Source of the DNA: Lewinella sp.
Lineage (GTDB): Bacteria; Bacteroidota; Bacteroidia; Chitinophagales; Saprospiraceae
Length of the DNA: 39,944 bases
Direction: 5' to 3'
NCBI GenBank assembly: GCA_020436695.1
Contig: JAGQXH010000003.1
Location: 1-39,944, forward strand
Made by a program: the position numbers and the translations under genes. Of the stretch, positions 33,648-39,944 are shown in pieces. The notes below the pieces were generated by a model. That model had not been told where the DNA came from and did not search any database. It worked only from the letters and a program-made list of their open reading frames with translations. Numbering within the stretch: position 1 is the first letter of the stretch; every line of letters starts with the position of its first letter.

Positions 33648-33677
33648 AGTGCCTTCTTCGGAGGGCACTTGTTTTTT
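33648..33677 (+). terminator. Intrinsic terminator with TTCG tetraloop
   Basis: Stem AGTGCCTTC (33648-33656), loop TTCG, stem GAGGGCACT (33661-33669), then TTGTTTTTTG... with a run of six T. A C-TTCG-G closed loop is unusually stable. It ends the small outer-membrane-like gene, and on the other side lies the end of a possible 33-residue microprotein. Confidence 0.8.
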
Positions 33678-33682
33678 GAGCT

Positions 33683-33784
33683 TTATATGATGCTGGGCAT
33701 AAAAAACAGGAAGCCGTAACAGGCCAGCAAAAAGAGAACGAATAAAATTCGTAGTACATTAGACTTCCATTCCACTGCTTTCAT
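33683..33784 (-). CDS. Possible 33-residue single-pass membrane microprotein
   Basis: On the minus strand an ATG at 33784 opens a 33-codon frame ending at the TAA at 33683-33685. The product starts MKAVEWKSNV, then LRILFVLFLLACYGFLFF forms one clear membrane helix, and it ends MPSII. The ATG is preceded by a purine-rich tract (AAAAGAAAAAAAG), and the frame ends just before a strong terminator. Basic and polar residues sit only at the N-terminus, which suggests an N-in topology by the positive-inside rule. There is no homolog that I recognise and no TAnnTTTG box upstream. It lies in a 570-base gap otherwise without genes. It may be real or a chance frame. Confidence 0.4.
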   Translation of the reverse strand: MKAVEWKSNVLRILFVLFLLACYGFLFFMPSII

Positions 33785-34157
33785 GGCTTTTTTTCTTTTA
33801 GACGATAATTTTAGTGAGTTGGTAACACTTGGGTGTTTAATACGCTGATTATCTACCAAGATTACGCTGTCGTACTAGTTGAGTCGGGTATTCGCTTCGT
33901 TTTTGAATATCTATTTGTTAAACAACAGAAAGGTTGCCCGCGTTGGTGATTTTTGGAAGGGAAATAACTTTAAATTAAAAAAGTCCTCATTGCTACATCT
34001 ACCTTCTCCTTCATTTAGCAAAAATCATTAATAACAATTATCCGTAACACTCCAGCTTTACATATGGTTGAACCGGTTGGAGGATTTAAATACACAAAGA
34101 ACGTTTGGTAGCTCCGTTTTGCGTCCCATTCCCTATATTTATCGCAAACATTAACAT
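33785..34157. other. AT-rich intergenic region before the HD-domain gene
   Basis: 373 bases with no long reading frame. A near-consensus TATATTTA box at 34134-34141 lies 16 bases before the HD-gene ATG. An A/T-rich segment around 33960-34060 has no recognised structure. No RNA gene seen. Confidence 0.5.
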
Positions 34158-34700
34158 ATGAATATTGCAAAAGCCCGGGAAATATTGACGGAAATGACGG
34201 AATCTCCTTCTCTACTACGTCATGCCCGAACGGTGGAACTGGTGATGCGTGCTATGGCCAGGCATTTTGGAGAAGATGAAAAAACGTTTGCTATTACCGG
34301 CTTGCTGCACGATGCCGACTACGATAAGTATCCGGAACAGCATCCGCAGCTCATCGTTAAGCGACTCCTGGAAATGGGGGAGGATCAAATCGCTCATGCA
34401 GTGGCCGGCCATTATACCAAATGGGGGATTGCCCGGGAAAGTATGCTCGATAAGTGCATCGTAGCTGCAGATGAAATGACAGGTTTTATTTACGCAGCCG
34501 CCCTGATACGGCCTACCCGGATCGAGGGCATGGATGCTAAGTCTGTGTTGAAGAAGTTTAAAACCAAATCATTTGCTGCTTCGGTAGATCGGGAAGAGGT
34601 ACAGAAAGGAGCTGCTTTGCTCGGATGGGAATTGAAGGAACTGATCGATTTTATTATTCCGGTGTTATATGAGCATCGGGAAGAGTTGGAGTTGGTCTAG
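34158..34700 (+). CDS. HD-domain phosphohydrolase-like protein
   Basis: A 180-residue cytoplasmic helical protein. It carries an HD metal site: His21 region (LLRHARTVELVMRAMARHFG), then the signature LLHDADYDKYPEQHPQ, and a later histidine in AVAGHYTKWG with Asp in AADEMTGF. The pattern fits small HD proteins that hydrolyse phosphoester substrates, often nucleotides; the exact substrate is unknown. The ATG at 34158 is preceded by a near-consensus -7 box (TATATTTA) and gives a normal N-terminus. The closest downstream element is a terminator about 100 bases after the stop, so the gene is probably transcribed alone. Confidence 0.85.
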   Translation: MNIAKAREILTEMTESPSLLRHARTVELVMRAMARHFGEDEKTFAITGLLHDADYDKYPEQHPQLIVKRLLEMGEDQIAHAVAGHYTKWGIARESMLDKCIVAADEMTGFIYAAALIRPTRIEGMDAKSVLKKFKTKSFAASVDREEVQKGAALLGWELKELIDFIIPVLYEHREELELV

Positions 34701-34756
34701 GCGGGGCAGTAATGACGGTAGCCGGCAAGAGGTGCAGAGAAAGGGAATTATATTTT

Positions 34757-34790
34757 TTTGCGTTGATAATCAGACATTTTCTTATCTTTG
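34757..34790 (+). promoter_or_regulatory. Promoter-like TTTG/TAnnTTTG pair
   Basis: TTTG at 34757-34760, 22 bases, then TATCTTTG at 34783-34790. This is among the best -33/-7 pairs in the window, but it sits just before an intrinsic terminator rather than a gene. Confidence 0.5.
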
Positions 34791-34796
34791 CCCAGA

Positions 34797-34824
34797 GGTA
34801 TCCATTCTACGGGTGCCTTTTTTT
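34797..34824 (+). terminator. Intrinsic terminator downstream of the HD-domain gene
   Basis: GGTATCC (34797-34803), loop ATTCTAC, GGGTGCC (34811-34817) with two G-T pairs, then seven T (34818-34824). It begins seven bases after the TATCTTTG box, so it could also truncate a transcript starting there to about 28 bases. Confidence 0.65.
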
Positions 34825-34909
34825 GTATAGGTGAACAAAGATCGGAAACCCTGTTGAGCAATCTTCCGTATAAAACGAGAATATCTCAACTATTTGGTTG
34901 AAATTTGTT

Positions 34910-34917
34910 TATCTTTA
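34910..34917 (+). promoter_or_regulatory. Putative -7 box of the TPR gene
   Basis: TATCTTTA, one mismatch from TAnnTTTG, 28 bases before the ATG at 34945. This supports that start over the upstream TTG at 34894, which would lie before the start of transcription. Confidence 0.4.
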
Positions 34918-34944
34918 GTCGGAAACAGCTCAATTTTTGCAGCT

Positions 34945-36348
34945 ATGGGTCCTATGAACAATGAACGCGACCAGGCGATACAAGATCTCGTGGTAGAATA
35001 TGAAACTAATTCCAAACAGGGGATTCAGTTTTTTCTATCCGAGCACGCCTACCAACAATTGATAGATTATTACGAAGAGGAAGGACAACTCGACCGTGCA
35101 CTGGAAGTTGCGGGGCATGCCATTCATCATCATAACTATACCGTTGATTTTTACCTGCGCAAAGCACATCTGCTGATCGATACCCACCACGAACAGGACG
35201 CATTGGAAACATTGGATCAGGCCGAATTATTTGCACCTAAAGAGATTGAGATCGATCTGTTGCGTGCCGAAGCTCTGATCTATATGGATCGCATTGATGA
35301 TGCCCTGGCACTGCTGGAAGAAAGAAAAAAGGATATTTCACGGGAAACCATGAGCGATATTCTGCTGGTGGAGGCCATGGCACATGAGCACCGGGAAGAA
35401 TATGAACTGATGTTCTATACCCTGAGTCGGGCATTGCGCGAGAACCATGCCAATGAAGAGGCACTGGAGCGGGTTTGGCTGGCGGTCGAACTTTCCAAGA
35501 AATATGAAGAAAGCATCAGTCTGCACGAATATATCCTGGATATTGATGCCTACTCCTACCTTTCCTGGTACAATCTTGGGCACGCACACGCTTACCTGGG
35601 AAACTACGAGGAAGCGGTAGATGCCTATGAATTTGCCTATGTGATTAATGATCGCTTCGAATATGCTTACCGCGATTGTGCCGAGCTGTGCTTCGAAATG
35701 AAGCGCTACCGGAAAGCCCTAAACTGCTACCAGGAGATATTGGAGCTTTTCGAACCGGACAGTGAACTGTTGCTGCGTATCGGCCAGTGTTATCGCGAAA
35801 TGAGCAATTATCCGGAAGCCCGAAAATATTTCCACCGGGCTATTCATCTGGATCCGCTCAATGACGAGGTCCATTTCCATATCGGAGAGTGTTATGCCGA
35901 TGAAGGCAAATGGAAACAGGCCGTTCGCTCTTTTCGCAAGGCCCTCAGTATCGAGAATGGCCGGGAAGAATACTATGCAGCCCTGGCCGAAGCTTTCTTC
36001 CATATCAATGAGTGGGATAAAGCGGCACCACTTTACCGCGCGGCCGTTGATATTGCACCGGAAGACATCCGCTACTGGTTGCGTTATATCGCTTTTCTAC
36101 TGGCCACCGGTGGGTACCGGGAAGCTATCAATTGCATAGATGAGGCCGAAGAATACGAGTTGGGCGTTGAAGTTATGTACGCCCGCGTAGCTGTACTCTG
36201 TAGCATGGGACGCCGAAAGGAAGCCTTTTACTGGCTGGGGGAGGCTCTGCTGGAAGATTATGACCAGTATGTCACCCTCTTCGATCTAGCTCCCGATCTG
36301 GAACAGGATTCCGCCCTGATCTCTTTGATCGCTTCTTACCGTATCTGA
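34945..36348 (+). CDS. Cytoplasmic TPR-repeat protein
   Basis: A protein of 467 residues built almost wholly from tetratricopeptide repeats, for example QLIDYYEEEGQLDRALEVAG, WYNLGHAHAYLGNYEEAVDA, LRIGQCYREMSNYPEARKYF and VHFHIGECYADEGKWKQAVR. It is strongly acidic. There is no signal peptide or membrane segment, so it is probably a cytoplasmic scaffold. The frame is open from a TTG at 34894, but the preferred start is ATG 34945 (MGPMNNERDQ), with ATG 34954 equally possible. The downstream gap contains two overlapping perfect hairpins before the convergent VPS10-like gene. The partner is unknown, but similar TPR proteins are widely conserved in Bacteroidota. Confidence 0.85.
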   Translation: MGPMNNERDQAIQDLVVEYETNSKQGIQFFLSEHAYQQLIDYYEEEGQLDRALEVAGHAIHHHNYTVDFYLRKAHLLIDTHHEQDALETLDQAELFAPKEIEIDLLRAEALIYMDRIDDALALLEERKKDISRETMSDILLVEAMAHEHREEYELMFYTLSRALRENHANEEALERVWLAVELSKKYEESISLHEYILDIDAYSYLSWYNLGHAHAYLGNYEEAVDAYEFAYVINDRFEYAYRDCAELCFEMKRYRKALNCYQEILELFEPDSELLLRIGQCYREMSNYPEARKYFHRAIHLDPLNDEVHFHIGECYADEGKWKQAVRSFRKALSIENGREEYYAALAEAFFHINEWDKAAPLYRAAVDIAPEDIRYWLRYIAFLLATGGYREAINCIDEAEEYELGVEVMYARVAVLCSMGRRKEAFYWLGEALLEDYDQYVTLFDLAPDLEQDSALISLIASYRI

Positions 36349-36354
36349 GTTTTA

Positions 36355-36412
36355 GTCATAAGTTGTCTCAGTCGTAAGTCTGTTAGTCGCAGACTTACGA
36401 CTAACAGACTTA
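36355..36412. repeat. Overlapping inverted repeats forming alternative hairpins
   Basis: Hairpin A: GTCGTAAGTCTG (36371-36382) with CAGACTTACGAC (36390-36401), a perfect 12-base stem. Hairpin B: AAGTCTGTTAGTCG (36376-36389) with CGACTAACAGACTT (36398-36411), a perfect 14-base stem. They share bases, so only one can form at a time. The region is built from related units of about 15 bases (AGTC(g/a)TAAGTctgt) in both orientations, between convergent genes. Confidence 0.75.
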
Positions 36413-36426
36413 TAACCGGCGACTTC

Positions 36427-39400
36427 TTAATCGTCTAATTTGAACCGTTCGGCTGATTCTCCACTGATATCCACCCACTGTTCCAGCGCTTCTTCAAACC
36501 ACTTGCGTAATTCTCCGTAGCGTGCGTAGGCGTCCTGCCCGGGCCGCTGATCGGCGTAACTCAGCATACTGCCCAGGTAAGAGATCTGATCCAGTAATTG
36601 CGGCACCTGATAGCGTCCTTCTGCCGTATTCAGGCTGGCATTCAGTGATTTTAGGTCTTGATCCTCTTTACTGCTCTTCAGGGTCTTTTGCACCGCTTCG
36701 TCCAGTTGATTGGCCCGGCTCATTAAATTCCGCACTTTAAGGGCCAATGCTTCCTGGGCCTGCAGGTCTTCCACCGTTATGCCCGTTTCGGCCAGGCGCG
36801 GATCTATTTCCAGCACAAACAGTTCTTCCAGTTTCTTATCTCCGATCTGTAATTGCAGGCGATAACTGCCCGGCGCTACCGTTGGGCTTCCCCGTCGACT
36901 TTCCCCGTTTTTCGTCCAGGCACCGGCATGACGAAAGTCCCACTGGAAATTGTGCAAGCCTGCTTTACCGGAAAGGGAACTACTATAGCCCCGCTGTACA
37001 AAACCGGTGGCCATGTCGGGCTCCGAAGGCATTTTTTTGTCGGACTTGGAAACGCTGGTAAAGGAACGGATCACATTTCCTTTGTCATCCAGAATATCGA
37101 GCGACAGCGGAGCCTCCGTCTCTTTATCGAGATAGTAAAAAAACTTGACGCCGGTAACCGGATATTCCGGGACGCCTCTTTCCGGAAAAATGTTGATCAT
37201 CGGAACTTTACCGATGGGAAGAATTTTTGGCCCGTCCGTGGCGGCCAGAGAAGGTATTTGGCGCAAAGCCGGAAGATCATCCATGATCCAGAAACCCCGT
37301 CCCATGGTGGAGAGCAATAAATTATTGCGGAAAATCTTGATATCAGTAATGGGCGTTACCGGGGCATTTTGCTGAAAACTCTGCCAGTGAGCGCCATCGT
37401 CGAAAGATATCCAGAGGCCATATTCCGTACCGGCATACAATAGACCTTCCTGTTCGGGGTCTTCCCGTACCACCCTTACGGGCTGATCCATGGGAAAACC
37501 GCTGCCGTCGGTGCTTAGCAATTTCCAGGAAGCGCCGAAATCATTGGTGCGATAGATGTAGGGCTTCCAGTCGCCCAGTTGGTAGCGCAGCGAAGTGAAG
37601 TAAGCTTTTTGGGCTTTATGGGGCGAAGGTTCCACACAGTCGATCCGGCCACCATCCGGCAGATCGGCAGGCGTCACATTTTTCCAGTTTTTGCCATTAT
37701 CCCGCGTTACGTGTACAGGGCCATCATTGGCTCCTACCCAGATCTGGCCGGCTTCAACGGAAGATTCCCGGATGGCATAAATGGTACTGTAATATTCCTC
37801 ACCAGTCACATCCCGGGTGATCGGGCTACCCGCTATCACCTGTTTATCGGCTTCGAAGGCCGTCAGGTCAGGAGAGATGGTCTCCCAGTGAAGGCCGTCA
37901 TCTGTAGTACGGTGTACGAACTGGGACGTATGGTATACCACATCCGGATCATGCGGAGATACGTGAATGGGAGAGACTCTTTGAAAACGATAGGTCAGAT
38001 CTTTGGGATTATGGCCATAGATATTGGCGGCACCGACGTAGTACTGCTTACTCTGACCGGTGCGACGGTCGTATACGCTGAAACGCCCCTTGCAATTGCT
38101 GTATACAATATTGGGGTCGCCGGGTTTGGGTACGGCCGGTCCGGTCTCGCAACCGCCTACTGCTTCCCAAAAAGCTACTGGACCGGCTGGCGCATTATAA
38201 GGTTGTGTGCTCGGCACAGCGATAGTGGAATTGTCCTGTTGACCCGCATATAGCCAGTACGGTGTACGGGTGTCCACTTCCACCTGATAGAGCTCTGCAG
38301 TGGGTTGATTATTCTGGGTTGACCAGCTTTTGCCGCCATCTAAGGTGACGTTTACCCCTCCGTCGTTGGCCTGTATCCAGAGCAAACTGTCCTGCGGATG
38401 TATCCACATGTCGTGGTTGTCACCGTGGGGAGTTCGGAGGCGCTTCCAGCCATCTCCAGCCTTGTCGGAATACCAGAACTGGGTCGTATTAACGTAAACC
38501 GCATCGGCATTAAGTGGGTTGGCGTCTACATTACAGTAATAAAAAGGCCGGTCGAGCAGCGGATCGAAAGCACTGACCAGTTTCCAGTTCTCCCCCCGGT
38601 CGTCGGAACGATACAGGCCACCTTCTCCCTGCGGTGCTTCCACCAAAGCATAAACGCGCTTGGGATCATCCGCAGAAACGGCCAGATCGATCTTACCGAT
38701 CAAACCGGAAGGCATGATCTCCGAGCTCATGACCTGAGTCCAGTGATCTCCGCCGTCGACAGACTTGTAGATACCTCCGGCTGCACCACCGCTGATGATG
38801 GTCCAAGGTTTGCGTTCTGCCCGCCAGGCTGCGGCATAGATGGTATTAGGATCATCGGGGGCCAGTTCCAGATCGGCAAATCCTACAGTATCCGATAAGA
38901 AGAGGATCTGTTCCCAGGCTTCACCGCCGTTCTTACTGCGGTATACGCCACGCTCTGCGTTAGGCTCGAAGGCATTGCCGATAGCCGCCACATATACCAG
39001 GTCCGGGTTATCGGGGTGAACTTCCACGGCACCAATATGTCCGGTCTTCTCCAGGCCGATCAATTTCCATTTTTTGCCGGCATCATCGGAACGGTACATC
39101 CCCTTGCCGGCAATGACATTACTGCGTAATCCATCGGATCCGGTACCGACATAGATCCTTTCCGGATCAGACGGCGTTACCCGGATCGCCCCGATGGAAG
39201 GACTGGCAAAGAAACCGTCGGAGATATTATCCCAACTATTCCCGTAGTCAACAGTTTTCCATACGCCCCCACCGGTGGCCCCCATGTAGAAGGTGCCGCG
39301 CTCCTGGGCTACGCCGCAAACGGTGGTCACCCGGCCGCCCCGTGTAGGGCCGACATTGCGAAATTCGATCTTCTGCAAGAGTTCCGGGTCTACCGTTTGT

Positions 39401-39465
39401 GCCGGTAAGCTGGAAATAGCAGTTAAACTAATGAGTGCTAAAATCATAAACAGTCGAAAAGGCAT
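36427..39465 (-). CDS. Secreted VPS10/sortilin-like BNR beta-propeller protein
   Basis: A protein of 1012 residues from the preferred start at 39465 (MPFRLFMILALISLTAISSLPAQ, a signal peptide). The longer frame to 39519 would begin upstream of a TAATTTTG box on the minus strand (39517-39524). Most of the body is repeated BNR/Asp-box blades, such as YRSDDAGKKWKLIGLEKTGH, YKSVDGGDHWTQVMSSE, VTLDGGKSWSTQNNQ and VTRDNGKNWKNV, as in sortilin/VPS10 and GH74-like propellers. The last roughly 250 residues form an extra beta and helical region (KFFYYLDKETEAPLSLDILDD, FQWDFRHAGAWTKNGE). Annotation as glycosyl hydrolase is common for such proteins, but no catalytic pair was identified and no T9SS domain is present. 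Substrate is unknown. Confidence 0.83.
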   Translation of the reverse strand: MPFRLFMILALISLTAISSLPAQTVDPELLQKIEFRNVGPTRGGRVTTVCGVAQERGTFYMGATGGGVWKTVDYGNSWDNISDGFFASPSIGAIRVTPSDPERIYVGTGSDGLRSNVIAGKGMYRSDDAGKKWKLIGLEKTGHIGAVEVHPDNPDLVYVAAIGNAFEPNAERGVYRSKNGGEAWEQILFLSDTVGFADLELAPDDPNTIYAAAWRAERKPWTIISGGAAGGIYKSVDGGDHWTQVMSSEIMPSGLIGKIDLAVSADDPKRVYALVEAPQGEGGLYRSDDRGENWKLVSAFDPLLDRPFYYCNVDANPLNADAVYVNTTQFWYSDKAGDGWKRLRTPHGDNHDMWIHPQDSLLWIQANDGGVNVTLDGGKSWSTQNNQPTAELYQVEVDTRTPYWLYAGQQDNSTIAVPSTQPYNAPAGPVAFWEAVGGCETGPAVPKPGDPNIVYSNCKGRFSVYDRRTGQSKQYYVGAANIYGHNPKDLTYRFQRVSPIHVSPHDPDVVYHTSQFVHRTTDDGLHWETISPDLTAFEADKQVIAGSPITRDVTGEEYYSTIYAIRESSVEAGQIWVGANDGPVHVTRDNGKNWKNVTPADLPDGGRIDCVEPSPHKAQKAYFTSLRYQLGDWKPYIYRTNDFGASWKLLSTDGSGFPMDQPVRVVREDPEQEGLLYAGTEYGLWISFDDGAHWQSFQQNAPVTPITDIKIFRNNLLLSTMGRGFWIMDDLPALRQIPSLAATDGPKILPIGKVPMINIFPERGVPEYPVTGVKFFYYLDKETEAPLSLDILDDKGNVIRSFTSVSKSDKKMPSEPDMATGFVQRGYSSSLSGKAGLHNFQWDFRHAGAWTKNGESRRGSPTVAPGSYRLQLQIGDKKLEELFVLEIDPRLAETGITVEDLQAQEALALKVRNLMSRANQLDEAVQKTLKSSKEDQDLKSLNASLNTAEGRYQVPQLLDQISYLGSMLSYADQRPGQDAYARYGELRKWFEEALEQWVDISGESAERFKLDD

Positions 39466-39516
39466 GTGCAGATAGTTTTTCGATGAGTAAGATGTTCGGA
39501 TAGGCTCTAGTTGGTC

Positions 39517-39524
39517 CAAAATTA
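39517..39524 (-). promoter_or_regulatory. Putative -7 box of the VPS10-like gene
   Basis: Minus-strand TAATTTTG (plus-strand CAAAATTA) matches TAnnTTTG, 51 bases before the preferred ATG at 39465. Confidence 0.45.
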
Positions 39525-39582
39525 AAATTAAATGCGGAAGTTATCTAAAGTTTCCGCATTGGTACTTTAGTACTAATTTGAT

Positions 39583-39603
39583 AGGACCACCCAAATTGGT
39601 CCT
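39583..39603. promoter_or_regulatory. 7-7-7 inverted repeat in the VPS10/DUF4199 divergent region
   Basis: AGGACCA (39583-39589), loop CCCAAAT, TGGTCCT (39597-39603), a perfect 7-base inverted repeat between two divergent promoters. Candidate operator. Its GACCA/TGGTC core is like the 24488 palindrome but with a different spacing. Confidence 0.45.
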
Positions 39604-39634
39604 TTCGTGTGATGACCGACATTTTGGATCACGC

Positions 39635-39642
39635 TACTTTTG
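39635..39642 (+). promoter_or_regulatory. Putative -7 box of the DUF4199 gene
   Basis: TACTTTTG matches TAnnTTTG, 21 bases before the ATG at 39664. Confidence 0.45.
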
Positions 39643-39663
39643 ATCAAAACAAAATTACCTATC

Positions 39664-39944
39664 ATGAAGAACGTAGTACTTAAATACGGATTAATTGCGG
39701 GGCTGATCCAGGTAGTGGTCGGCTTTGGTCTGATGGCCCTTCTTTTTGGGGACGGTAGTGATAAGATCAAATACGGGGAATTGCTCGGCTATACCGTGAT
39801 GATCGTGGCGCTGTCGGTTATTTTTATTGGGGTCAGAACCTATCGGGATGAACAGCTTGATGGGGCTATCTCTTTCGGTAAGGCACTCCAGGTAGGTGTG
39901 TTGATCACACTGGTGGCCTCCGCCCTTTATGTGATCGGATGGTT
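39664..39944 (+). CDS. DUF4199 membrane protein, N-terminal part (truncated by window edge)
   Basis: The frame from ATG 39664 is open to the window end (93 complete codons). It shows membrane segments at about 8-28 (YGLIAGLIQVVVGFGLMALL) and 40-57 (LLGYTVMIVALSVIFIGVRT), the conserved YRDEQLDGAISFGKALQVG, and the start of a third helix (VLITLVASALYVIGW). This order is characteristic of DUF4199, a small four-helix Bacteroidota membrane family of unknown function. It is divergent from the VPS10-like gene and preceded by TACTTTTG. Confidence 0.88.
   Translation, partial: MKNVVLKYGLIAGLIQVVVGFGLMALLFGDGSDKIKYGELLGYTVMIVALSVIFIGVRTYRDEQLDGAISFGKALQVGVLITLVASALYVIGW

Noticed and set aside
37579..38253. 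224-residue frame antisense to the VPS10-like gene
   Set aside because: Shadow of the repeated BNR blades; composition does not resemble a real protein.
36427..39465. Calling the BNR protein a GH74 glycosidase
   Set aside because: The blades fit VPS10/BNR propellers in general; I could not identify the catalytic pair needed for a specific hydrolase call.
1..39944. CRISPR arrays, tRNA or rRNA genes, insertion sequences, phage genes
   Set aside because: No regularly spaced repeats, cloverleaf-like sequence, transposase or integrase was seen on either strand.

Overview
The window reads as chromosomal DNA of a Bacteroidota bacterium, most likely from the Saprospiria/Chitinophagia side of the phylum. 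The support is: a Rho factor with a long charged insertion after its N-terminal domain; several gene-proximal matches to the Bacteroidota -7 promoter motif TAnnTTTG; two proteins ending in type A T9SS sorting domains; a DUF6029/Omp28/TlpA neighbourhood; and a DUF4199 gene. The exact genus cannot be read from the sequence. I found no rRNA, tRNA, CRISPR array, insertion sequence or prophage.

Layout. 1-6.5 kb is a housekeeping block: rho (minus strand, truncated by the window edge), serS, a YugP-type membrane zinc peptidase, frr with an intrinsic terminator, then a cyclic-nucleotide-binding/CBS/DUF294 nucleotidyltransferase followed by a DnaQ-type 3'-5' exonuclease. 6.5-9.9 kb is an envelope/thiol block: an Omp28-like lipoprotein with a CxxC motif and a DUF6029 beta-barrel-like protein on the minus strand, divergent from a TlpA-type thioredoxin. 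10-12.4 kb holds a GT39/ArnT-like membrane glycosyltransferase and an exported endonuclease/exonuclease/phosphatase. 12.5-15 kb holds an alpha-oxoamine-synthase-like PLP enzyme divergent from a TetR regulator. 15-21.5 kb carries three unrelated proteases in a row: an exported caspase-like TPR protein, a divergent M48-like HExxH TPR protein, and a T9SS-exported S8 subtilase.

21.6-24.5 kb looks like a copper-acquisition operon. A small exported Cys-rich protein is followed by a TonB-dependent receptor carrying the CxxxM...HxM copper-site signature of the OprC family, with a perfect 9-3-9 palindrome upstream. 24.5-29.3 kb has a GH115 alpha-glucuronidase and a T9SS beta-propeller-like protein. 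29.4-32.8 kb is a fused B12-dependent isobutyryl-CoA mutase (icmF). 33-36.4 kb has a small outer-membrane-like protein, a possible 33-residue membrane microprotein, an HD-domain protein and a TPR protein. 36.4-39.5 kb is a large secreted VPS10/BNR-type beta-propeller, followed by a truncated DUF4199 gene.

The observations most worth a second look are the three-protease cluster (with homopolymer tracts at the caspase N-terminus), the copper operon and its palindrome, a direct-repeat pair upstream of icmF, a promoter-like box placed directly before an intrinsic terminator near 34.8 kb, and a recurring pattern of sequence-unrelated long inverted repeats at gene ends, one of which can form two mutually exclusive perfect hairpins.
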